From positions 65,195,775 to 65,259,774 of the forward strand of contig JBCNJP010000006.1 in NCBI GenBank assembly GCA_039602395.1: a stretch of DNA of 64,000 bases. Direction: 5' to 3'. Within the stretch, counting starts at the first letter, position 1. Every line of letters begins with the position of its first letter. Source of the stretch: Deinandra increscens subsp. villosa (lineage: Eukaryota; Streptophyta; Magnoliopsida; Asterales; Asteraceae). Positions 51,710 through 61,260 of the stretch are shown in pieces. Under the pieces are notes generated by a model. The model was not told the origin of the DNA, ran no database searches, and saw nothing but the letters and a program-made list of their open reading frames with translations. A program made the translations under genes and the position numbers.

Positions 51710-54700
51710 AATATAATCGAGCAAATCATATTTAATATTTTAATTAATGAATACCTAATACTATTTTACATATTCAGACAGCGTTGCGTTGTGGGTGTAC
51801 TATATATAGAGAAATTCATAAACGATAAAAATCATGTTCATAATATCTAATATTAAATAGTTTTCCTACCATATCAAATGAGCCATGTTTATCCAATTTA
51901 GAAATTTTAAACATCGCGATGAATACAATTGTAAGTTTTCTAATTTGTATCCACATAACATATTTTTTATTGATAACATTATAATCTTTTGATAATAATT
52001 TAGATTTTATACTCAACAATCAGAATGTGTTCATTATAATTTTGATAAAACTTTATACTCATCTAACTTTACATACACACTTAAAGTCTCAAGTTTGTCA
52101 ATTCATAATTCATGTTAGTCGCTATTCTGGGTTTGATTGTTTTTTAAACATGATCACGTTTATCTTGCATTCTCCAAATATATATTTAGAGACATGCCCA
52201 AAATATATATTTTTTTTTATAAAGATAGTAAAGTCACTAATACCATACTATGAACTATAACTTTAGTTTTTTATTTAATGTAATGTAATATGTTATTCCG
52301 GTAATAAAAAAGTATGCATGAATTATACTCTAATAAAACATTACATTTTTTGACACATGTCAACACTAAATTCATCCTTATTAGAAAATTCCCTCCAAAA
52401 CCACTCTTACCCATTTTCTAAAAATTAGACGCGGACCCTATTTTACCCGTTTTCTTCACCCGACTTTTATAACCCAAAATCCCAAATTTTCATCTAAGCA
52501 CAACCCTAATACACAAGAACAACCTTATTATGCGCTACATTCTTTGATAATCACCGTTCTTCATTCTACAGTTCATTCTTCAATTGAGAACCTAAATCCT
52601 TCGATCTTCAAAACATCTGATAAATCACATATACATAATTGAAGGATTGGTTCTGATTTGAGGTCTTCTTCACGTATTTCTTACTCTCTATTAATGGTCG
52701 TTTTTTCTCAATCCATTGTGTTTGTTTTGGTTTTCAATGATTCTGCAATCCTTCAATCATCGATTGTTCTTCCATGGGTTCATAAGGCGTTAAGCGGTTA
52801 TCAGATTCAATTCGATTAAGGGTCGGGTAGTGGGATCACATATAATTGTGTTATGAACATACTGAAACTTTAATTGTTTATATTGTTCTACTGAATATGA
52901 TTTCAAGTCATTGCCTTTATGATTTAAAGATTTGTTTAAGATTTCAATTTTGCCGTTAAAAATCTGATGTTTTATTTATTGGGTTTTCTATGATTGGTTA
53001 TGTTTCTATAGAAAACCGTAGTCTGTTTGGCCAAATTATGAATATTATTTACAACCGTAGTGTGTCTTGGGTTGGGCAGTCACCCAGCCACTTATATGTT
53101 TTACATTGCGAGTATTTTTAAGATCATTTCTTGCTATCATATACATTAAGGTAAGATGTAATTGATGTAGTAAATTCTGTGACTTTAGAAGAAAGATTCT
53201 AGCATTATGATTTACCCATTTTTGTAAGGATTTTCATAAGCTGTGGTGTGCATTACAGTAGCAGAATAGTTATTTATTTATAGCAGTGCATGTTTAGTGA
53301 CCCATCATTGAGTGTAGTTTTAAAGATTTTCTTGGTAGCTTCTATTGAAAGTACAAGTATGAATATAAATTTTGTTATGATCATTACTTGGGTTGAGATA
53401 AAAAGTCAAAACTGTAGCACTCAGTTTTATCTATTCCCATGTTAATTTTTTTATAATAAGCAGATCGCCAAGCTGTAATGTCCAGTGCAACTTGGCCCTT
53501 AGTCGTAATACTATGTGTATGAATTTATGGATCCAAATCCCGTTAAGATGATCTTTGTTAGTTTCATAGTTTACTTTTTTTTAACAGTAAAATGAAGTTG
53601 TTGCAGATAATTGTACTTCTATAACTCAGTACTTTGCGTGGGTGTGAAATGAGGCTTTGATTCAAGCATGTGAAGATAACCATGATAAATCTGGGGAACA
53701 TGTTTACATGATGGTAAGATCGAAGATGATGCTTGATAAATATATGTGGTCTGATGTAACCTAATGTAGTAATGTTAGTCTGACGTCTTTTTAATAACAC
53801 AATGAAATGAAATGGGTATTTGTCGTCCTAACAAATATGATGATGATGAATTAAGGCTAGGGGTGGTTTGAAATTGAAATAGGCAGCATGATATACGCCA
53901 TGAGGAAGGAAAAAATGCCTACCCCCCCCCTAAGGAAAACACATTCATGGTGCTGAATATATATATCATCTATCTTTGTTTCTCTCGGATCGTAACGAAA
54001 AATAACCGACCCTGATATCTTTATATTGCTCATCTAACACAATGTATCATTTTAAGGCTTGTTAGTGACTCCATCTACTCACAAAACAAATGGTGGATCC
54101 TATTATATTGGCACGCCGCACGTATCTTAAATCCGACTTTAGTATACTTAAAGAGGCTTACATGCATACTTGTAACTTTTTAATAGTCTCATTGTATTTA
54201 ACTTGGAATATCCATATACAACGTAATTCAACCACATCTTCGTCATACAATAATAAAAACAACAAAGATGGCTCGAGTTATTTTCTTAATTGATACTGTT
54301 ATTTTTATATTTATACCTTTTAGAATGTAACAGAACATATAGAAAGATTAGTTAAGTATATTATTGTAGATTCAAAATAGTATTTAATCCAAAATAAGAT
54401 AATCTTAGATTAGCTCCCTGGCAATTGATTTCCATTTAATAGAATATTGTATAAAATTCCATTATATTCAAAGATTTATTTTTAAGGAATAGACTTGAAC
54501 AATGTTTAAGACAATGGTTTCATATGTTTATAAAATGTAAAGGATGATCATATATCTATCAAGGATGTGATTTGATGTATTGTTCCCTTGTTCTTTTGGG
54601 TATTTGTCATAAATCTCATCCATCTCTCTTGTCATATCTCGACAGGTCAGAAAAAGGTATGAGTTTCTTCTTGTTTTTGATCTTTAAAATATTGCAGTTT

Positions 54701-54955
54701 TACATACCTAGATGGTAAGTTTAAAAGGAAGGAATTTGGTTTTTGTTGGTTACTAACTAAAGGAAATCATGTGTGAGAGTGTGAGAGGAAATCATGGTAA
54801 GCTTAATAGGAATTTGGTCTAATAAATTCTTCTTGATTAAAATTATATTTTTATTTTTAGAATTGTGACAATCACATATTAATTTGCATCTTATTTTTAT
54901 TTAAAATTATTCTTTAAACTATTATTATTTTTATTTTAATAAATATTTAAAAAAA
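51710..54955. other. No coding gene recognised; AT-rich intergenic DNA up to the assembly gap
   Basis: No frame with splice or domain support. 52440-52700 has the look of a plant promoter/leader (CCCGACTTTTATAACCC, then CA- and CT-rich sequence) and could head a non-coding transcript, but I cannot follow exons. A C-run lies at about 53921-53930. Confidence 0.4.
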
Positions 54956-55455
54956 NNNNNNNNNNNNNNNNNNNNNNNNNNNNNNNNNNNNNNNNNNNNN
55001 NNNNNNNNNNNNNNNNNNNNNNNNNNNNNNNNNNNNNNNNNNNNNNNNNNNNNNNNNNNNNNNNNNNNNNNNNNNNNNNNNNNNNNNNNNNNNNNNNNNN
55101 NNNNNNNNNNNNNNNNNNNNNNNNNNNNNNNNNNNNNNNNNNNNNNNNNNNNNNNNNNNNNNNNNNNNNNNNNNNNNNNNNNNNNNNNNNNNNNNNNNNN
55201 NNNNNNNNNNNNNNNNNNNNNNNNNNNNNNNNNNNNNNNNNNNNNNNNNNNNNNNNNNNNNNNNNNNNNNNNNNNNNNNNNNNNNNNNNNNNNNNNNNNN
55301 NNNNNNNNNNNNNNNNNNNNNNNNNNNNNNNNNNNNNNNNNNNNNNNNNNNNNNNNNNNNNNNNNNNNNNNNNNNNNNNNNNNNNNNNNNNNNNNNNNNN
55401 NNNNNNNNNNNNNNNNNNNNNNNNNNNNNNNNNNNNNNNNNNNNNNNNNNNNNNN
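54956..55455. other. Assembly gap (500 N)
   Basis: Exactly 500 consecutive N, a conventional placeholder length. It removes whatever lies directly before the gypsy gag-pol, probably the 5' LTR, PBS and leader. Confidence 0.99.
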
Positions 55456-55490
55456 CATCAACGACGTTTCGGCCACTTAGTTTTTCTGCT

Positions 55491-58400
55491 ATGCAGCCTC
55501 CACGCAGACCCCCACCGGTCATCACAGATGTAGTCGTTACACGAAGCACGCCAGTGAGCGTCCCGCCAGTCGTCACGCCATCCCCATCAGGATATAACTA
55601 CCCGCCTCCAGAGGTAACTCGCTGGATAGAGGAACAGCGACAGTATTTTGAGCAGCTTGATGCGCTTCAAAACGCTTTTCACGCAAGAGCGCGTTCTCAC
55701 TTACAATTTGAAACAACACCTCCCCAAGACACATCTTATGTGCCCGCATCCATGGTGCCTCCATCGGGGGGAGGAATTCCGGACGCGCGCCCGATCTACT
55801 CAGAACCAAGGCCAACCGCCACTTACATTCCACCCCGTCCGACACCACTTTATCAATCAGTATATGTTCCGCCTCCCCCACCACCAGTGGTGGACTATAC
55901 TGTAGCATATAAACCGACATCTATTGTCGCGCAGTCTAAATTTATTGAGCAAATCGCAACAGCAAGCTTTCCAACCAAGCTCAAAATGCCGTCAGTAGTA
56001 GGGAAGTACGATGGACTGTCAGATCCGAACGACCATTACAACTGTTTTATCAATGCAGGTGCATTAGAACACCCGGGATGGACCATCCCTGTGTGGTGCC
56101 ATATGTTCGTACAAACGTTGGTGGGGACCGCCCGTTTGTGGTTTGATTCTTTACCCGTTGGTCAAATAGCAAGTTTTGAAGAATTGATCAGCAAATTCTT
56201 CCAACAGTTTTCTCAGCAGAAGCGGCACACTAAAGAAAAAACGGAAATACTCCATATCCGCCGCAAGGACGAAGAAACAGTTGAAAGTTTCATTACAAGA
56301 TTCAATATGGAGAGTTTACAGATTGGCGGGGCAACGGAAGATTTGATGATTGCGGGTTTCATACAGGGGGTGAGAGAGGAACATTTGGTGAGGAAGCTTC
56401 TGAGTAGTGGGCAACCCCAAACAATGGATGCGTTGATGTCAATCGCAAAACAATACGTTCGCGCAGAAAAAACCATTGTTCTGAATCGGGCCTACGAGCG
56501 GGGGAAGGACCAATCTAAATATCAGGAGCCAAGGAGAGATTCAAATAACAGTCGCCATGCTCGGAGAAGTGATAAACGCCCCAGCGGTCGTTTTACTCCC
56601 TACCAGCCAAATTCTGGTCCCCAGAACTTCACTCGCGAGCCCAACCGCGGAAAAGACATGTCTGCGGTGAAGCGAGAGCCGCCCGCGGCCTCTCCCGCCA
56701 GTTGGTATTTGTCAAAATCTCCAAGCGCTATCTTCAAGAATGAGGGCCTGAGGTGGGAAGAGCCAAGGCCGTTAAAGGAAAGCAGCACTCGTGACACTAA
56801 AAAGTATTGCGACTACCACAAAGCGCATGGGCATGTCACTGATGAGTGTTTCGCATTAAAGAAACAGATTGCCAGATATGTGAAGGAGGGCAAGTTGACA
56901 CATCTGCAAAAGGAAGAAGGCGGAAAGAAGGAGGGCTCTCCAAAATACAAGGACGTGTTCATGATGAAAGGAAGTCCACGGCGGGAGAAGAGAGTGGGTC
57001 AACGCGTAGAAGATTGGATGCACGCATCGTTGACGTTTCCGCCACAGATTGGGAACTACAATGAAACCGCCATGACGGTTATGCTTCGTATGGGGGAGTA
57101 CAGGATGCGTAGGGTATTAGTAGACACCGGAAGCTCTGCGGATATCATTTACGAAGAATGTTTTCACCGCCTAGCGCCCGAGGATAAAGAACGTCTTGAG
57201 CCTGTATTTGAACCCCTAAGCGGGTTTTCAGGAGAAACGTGCATGCCAATTGGTCAAATTGACTTCCCGGTAACAATGGGGGATGGGGTGCGTGATAGAA
57301 CAGTCATGACAACCTTCTTGGTTGTCCCGGCTAAAAGTGAGTACAACGCTATCATCGGTCGACCTACTCTCGGAAACCTGGCGGCAGCGGTATCAACGGC
57401 CCATGGCCTCCTAATGCTCCCAACCCCGCGAGGGGTCGCCAAAGTCTGGGCTGAGAAGCCAAGAATGATAGCGGAGTTATCATCCCAGCCGCGCATGCCG
57501 CCAAGTGACAAAATAGAGAAATGGGTCGTCAATCCTAGCTTTCCAGAGCAAACAGTTACACTGGGAGCCTCTTTATCACAAAAAATCAGGCATCATTTAA
57601 AGCAACTCTTGCGGGACAATATGGACGTTTTCGCGTTCACTCACGATGACATGACAGGTGTCCCGCGAGAGGTTGCAGAGCATCGTCTAGGGGTTTCTCC
57701 GAATGTCAAGCCTTTTGTACAAAAACAAAGGCACATGGGTGAAAAGAGGAAGAAATTCATTAATTCAGAGGTGCAGAAGCTGGAAGCGGCGGGAATCGTC
57801 CGCCAAGTCAAAAACTCAACTTGGATTGCCAATCCAGTAATTGTGCCCAAGTCAGATGGTTCCTGGAGGATGTGTGTAGACTACACCAACTTAAACAAGG
57901 CTTGTCCCAAGGACGCTTACCCACTTCCAGTCATTGACGAAAAAGTGGACTCTTTAGTCCCCTTCCGCCTAAAATGCTTCCTGGATGCATACAAGGGATA
58001 TCACCAAGTAAAGATGTCAAGGGAAGATGAGTCCAAGACAGCATTTTACACCCAAAATGGCATTTATTGTTACACCAAAATGCCTTTTGGGTTAAAAAAT
58101 GCGGGGGCGACTTACCAGCGAATGATGGATAAGGTATTCAAAAGCCAAATAGGGAAGAATGTGGAGGTATACGTGGATGATTTGGTAATCAAAAGCTTAC
58201 AAGAAAATCGCCTGCTCCCCGATATCGTTGAAACATTCGCGGCTCTAAGAAGAAACAGCATCAAGTTAAACCCAGGCAAATGTTCTTTTGGCATGGAAGA
58301 GGGTAAGTTCCTGGGGGTCATCATTACCATAGAAGGATTCCGCGTCCATCCTGAAAAAGTAGCGGCTGTCATAAAAATGCGGTCTCCCGCTTCTCTGAAA

Positions 58401-60749
58401 GAAGTCCAGGCACTTAATGGAAGATTGGTGGCAATAAACCGTTTCCTATCCAAGCACGCAGAAAGGTCCTTACCGTTCATAGCGGTCTTGAAGAAATGCC
58501 TCTCTGAAAAACGTTTTGAGTGGACCACAGAGGCAGAAAGAGCTTTTCAGGACCTCAAGGCTTATTTGGTAAATCTACCCGCTTTAACTGCCCCACGGAT
58601 TGATGAAGTCTTAAAAATGTACCTATCAACTTCTCCGCGGGCAGTAAGTTCTGTGTTGTTGGTTGAACGGGGAGACACACAAACTCCGATTTACTATATT
58701 AGCCGCGTCTTAACAGACGCAGAGGCAAATTACTCCATCCTGGAAAAACTGGTCCTAGCGCTTGTCCATGCATCACGACGCCAGCGAAGATATTTCCAAG
58801 CTCATGATATAGAGGTATTGACAAGTTACCCGCTACAGCATGTCTTGCGCAAACCTGACCTCTCGGGACGCCTCTGCAAATGGGCTATCGAGTTAGGGGT
58901 GTATAATTTAACCTTCAAGCCAAGAATGGCTGTAAAGGGGCAGGTCATTGCAGATTTCCTCTCCGAAATCCCAGCAGGGACACAAGTCACGCCGGAAGAA
59001 CTCTATTTACCTGAAGCCAAGAAAATTCCAACAGGAGAAACATGGGAGTTACACTCCGATGGTGCGTCAAGCATAGATGGGGCCGGCGCAGGCGTTATCC
59101 TAATTAGCCCTGCGGGAAAAGAATACGCGCGCGCCTACAAGTTGAGTTTCAAGGCTAGCAACAATGAGGCTGAGTACGAGGCTCTGATAGCAGGCCTCAA
59201 GCTAGCACTCAGACACAAAGCAAAGCACATACGCGCCCATATAGACTCGTTATTGGCAGCCAACCAAATCAATGAGGAATATGAGGCTAAAGATGAAGCA
59301 ATGGCAAAGTACTTAAGTGTCTGTAAGGCACTGATCAAAACTTTCGAAACTTGCGAAGTGGTGCATGTCCCAAGAAGCAAAAATAAGAAGGCTGACGCTC
59401 TGAGTAAGTTGGCTTCCTGTTTCGCGGAACCTCTCCAAAACGTCCACGTAGAAGAAATGAAAAATCCTGCCATTCAAATCCACCGGATAAATGTTGCTCA
59501 GCAATCTCCTGAAAGTTGGACCGCTCCTATCATAAAGTACTTGACTGATGGGAGGCTCCCGCAAGACAAAGGGGAAGCAAGGAAATTGAGAAGCAAGTGT
59601 GAAAATTACCAGATGATAAATGGGGTCTTGTATAGGCGGACATACCTAGGTCCCCTACTTCGCTGTGTAGACCTTGATGAAGCTGGCTATTTGATTAAGG
59701 AAGTACACCTAGGCATTTGTGGAATCCACGCAGGTCCTAAAGCTGTGGTGGCCAAGCTAAAAAATGCGGGGTTCTACTGGCCAGGTATGCACGCCATGGC
59801 AGTGGAAGAATTAAGAAAATGCATGAGCTGCCAAAAGTACGCGCCCATGATCTCCCGGCCAAAAAATGACCTAATTCCAGTAACCTCCGCTTGGCCATTT
59901 CAAAAATGGGCGGTTGATATTGTGGGCCCGTTCCCTGAAGCCGCAGGAAGAGTAAAATTTCTGATAGTGGCTGTAGACTACTTTACAAAGTGGGTGGAAG
60001 CTAAGCCACTCGCCACAATCTCCGCTGTGCAAGTGAAAAAGTTCCTCTGGGAGTTCATCGTCTGCCGTTTTGGCATCCCGTTGTACTTAGTAACTGACAA
60101 CGGGACACAATTTGCGGACAAGCTCCTCCAGCAATGGTGCAAAGAGTTGCAAATTCAGCAAATCTTTACCTCGGTCGCACACCCGCAGGGGAACGGCCAG
60201 GTAGAAAGAATTAATAGAAGCCTTTTGAATGGGATCAAAACTAGGCTGGATCTTGAAGGAGCCTCTTGGGTCGATGAGGTTTCACATGTCTTGTGGGCCC
60301 ATCGAACTATGAAAAAATCAAGCACTAGGGAAACTCCTTTCAGTTTAACATATGGCTCAGAAGCCATGATCCCGGCGGAAATCGGAATCCCATCGTATAG
60401 GCACCTCAATTGTCATCTAATCAACAATGATGAGGAAATCCGCCGTAACCTGGATTTACTTGAGGAGCGCCGAGAGTTAGCCGCTTTTAAAGAGCAGAAG
60501 TACAAGGAACAGCTGAAAAAATATTATAACAAGCACGTCCACAAAGTAACCTTCAAGGAAGGAGAATACGTGTTAAGAAGTAATGAGGCAAGCAGAGCCC
60601 TCCCGCAAGGGAAACTTGCGCCAAACTGGGAAGGCCCTTACATAGTCAAAAAAGACCTGGGGAAAGGCGCCTATGAGTTAGCACGTTTGGATGGAAAGCC
60701 AATCCCGCGAACATGGAATTCTGCCCAGCTAAGAAAATGCTACATGTAA
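55491..60749 (+). CDS. Ty3/gypsy Gag-Pol polyprotein, Tat/Ogre-type lineage
   Basis: One open frame of 1752 residues from the first ATG after the gap; the true N-terminus may lie in the gap. Domains in order: Pro-rich N-terminus; Gag (about 140-330); knuckle-like CDYHKAHGHVTDEC, a C-x2-H-x4-H-x4-C variant (about 445); protease with VDTGSSADI (about 544); reverse transcriptase with FLDAYKGYHQV, MPFGLKNAGATYQRM and the YVDD site (about 893); a first degraded RNase H; a second RNase H starting LHSDGAS with NNEAEYEALIAGL (about 1187-1310); integrase with H-x3-H/CMSC-type zinc region, then DDE residues in AVDIVGP, VTDNGTQF and GQVERINR (about 1473, 1534, 1570). Two RNase H domains and this Gag type indicate the Tat group. 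No stop or frameshift is seen, so the element is potentially functional. Confidence 0.93.
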   Translation: MQPPRRPPPVITDVVVTRSTPVSVPPVVTPSPSGYNYPPPEVTRWIEEQRQYFEQLDALQNAFHARARSHLQFETTPPQDTSYVPASMVPPSGGGIPDARPIYSEPRPTATYIPPRPTPLYQSVYVPPPPPPVVDYTVAYKPTSIVAQSKFIEQIATASFPTKLKMPSVVGKYDGLSDPNDHYNCFINAGALEHPGWTIPVWCHMFVQTLVGTARLWFDSLPVGQIASFEELISKFFQQFSQQKRHTKEKTEILHIRRKDEETVESFITRFNMESLQIGGATEDLMIAGFIQGVREEHLVRKLLSSGQPQTMDALMSIAKQYVRAEKTIVLNRAYERGKDQSKYQEPRRDSNNSRHARRSDKRPSGRFTPYQPNSGPQNFTREPNRGKDMSAVKREPPAASPASWYLSKSPSAIFKNEGLRWEEPRPLKESSTRDTKKYCDYHKAHGHVTDECFALKKQIARYVKEGKLTHLQKEEGGKKEGSPKYKDVFMMKGSPRREKRVGQRVEDWMHASLTFPPQIGNYNETAMTVMLRMGEYRMRRVLVDTGSSADIIYEECFHRLAPEDKERLEPVFEPLSGFSGETCMPIGQIDFPVTMGDGVRDRTVMTTFLVVPAKSEYNAIIGRPTLGNLAAAVSTAHGLLMLPTPRGVAKVWAEKPRMIAELSSQPRMPPSDKIEKWVVNPSFPEQTVTLGASLSQKIRHHLKQLLRDNMDVFAFTHDDMTGVPREVAEHRLGVSPNVKPFVQKQRHMGEKRKKFINSEVQKLEAAGIVRQVKNSTWIANPVIVPKSDGSWRMCVDYTNLNKACPKDAYPLPVIDEKVDSLVPFRLKCFLDAYKGYHQVKMSREDESKTAFYTQNGIYCYTKMPFGLKNAGATYQRMMDKVFKSQIGKNVEVYVDDLVIKSLQENRLLPDIVETFAALRRNSIKLNPGKCSFGMEEGKFLGVIITIEGFRVHPEKVAAVIKMRSPASLKEVQALNGRLVAINRFLSKHAERSLPFIAVLKKCLSEKRFEWTTEAERAFQDLKAYLVNLPALTAPRIDEVLKMYLSTSPRAVSSVLLVERGDTQTPIYYISRVLTDAEANYSILEKLVLALVHASRRQRRYFQAHDIEVLTSYPLQHVLRKPDLSGRLCKWAIELGVYNLTFKPRMAVKGQVIADFLSEIPAGTQVTPEELYLPEAKKIPTGETWELHSDGASSIDGAGAGVILISPAGKEYARAYKLSFKASNNEAEYEALIAGLKLALRHKAKHIRAHIDSLLAANQINEEYEAKDEAMAKYLSVCKALIKTFETCEVVHVPRSKNKKADALSKLASCFAEPLQNVHVEEMKNPAIQIHRINVAQQSPESWTAPIIKYLTDGRLPQDKGEARKLRSKCENYQMINGVLYRRTYLGPLLRCVDLDEAGYLIKEVHLGICGIHAGPKAVVAKLKNAGFYWPGMHAMAVEELRKCMSCQKYAPMISRPKNDLIPVTSAWPFQKWAVDIVGPFPEAAGRVKFLIVAVDYFTKWVEAKPLATISAVQVKKFLWEFIVCRFGIPLYLVTDNGTQFADKLLQQWCKELQIQQIFTSVAHPQGNGQVERINRSLLNGIKTRLDLEGASWVDEVSHVLWAHRTMKKSSTRETPFSLTYGSEAMIPAEIGIPSYRHLNCHLINNDEEIRRNLDLLEERRELAAFKEQKYKEQLKKYYNKHVHKVTFKEGEYVLRSNEASRALPQGKLAPNWEGPYIVKKDLGKGAYELARLDGKPIPRTWNSAQLRKCYM

Positions 60750-61260
60750 AATCGCTTGCGAAAGAAGTTTATTGTATTCAATGAAAATCCAAGCTTTTGC
60801 TGTTCATTTTATTTATTATTCATGATTACACCAAAAAGGTTAGAATCAGCCAACAAGAAAAAACAAACTTTTGCATAAAAACAAATTGCAAGTATAAAAA
60901 GACTTAAGTAGACACACACATTTACTCCGCGATACATCCTAGAAAAAGGAATGTAGATTCGGATACCCTGTCTGCAGCAGGCATTCCCACAGGCACATAC
61001 AAGTGTGGATCAATATCAGCACGGTAAAAATCCGTCTGTATTTTCGCGGGCGCACCCTTGAAAAAGCAAGGTGTTCGCGCAAAAGTCACTGATACCTTGA
61101 CAAACAAATCAAGCATTCAGAATAAACGAACGCTAATTATAAATGACCAAAAGTTAAATTCACAAAATAGTAGGCAAACAGTAAATCCCATTACAAGCCA
61201 CAAAAGATAGTATCTTACGCCCCGCGGGCCAGCATTACATTTCGAAAAAGAAAGTAAAAA
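60750..61260. other. Spacer between gypsy pol and the antisense gene
   Basis: Probably internal element DNA. A short minus-strand frame (60922-61116) begins MLDLFVKVSV; I cannot connect it to an exon. No LTR is recognised here, so the 3' LTR should lie beyond the window. Confidence 0.45.

Noticed and set aside
54931..55576. Minus-strand open frames spanning the N gap
   Set aside because: They are made almost entirely of unknown residues.
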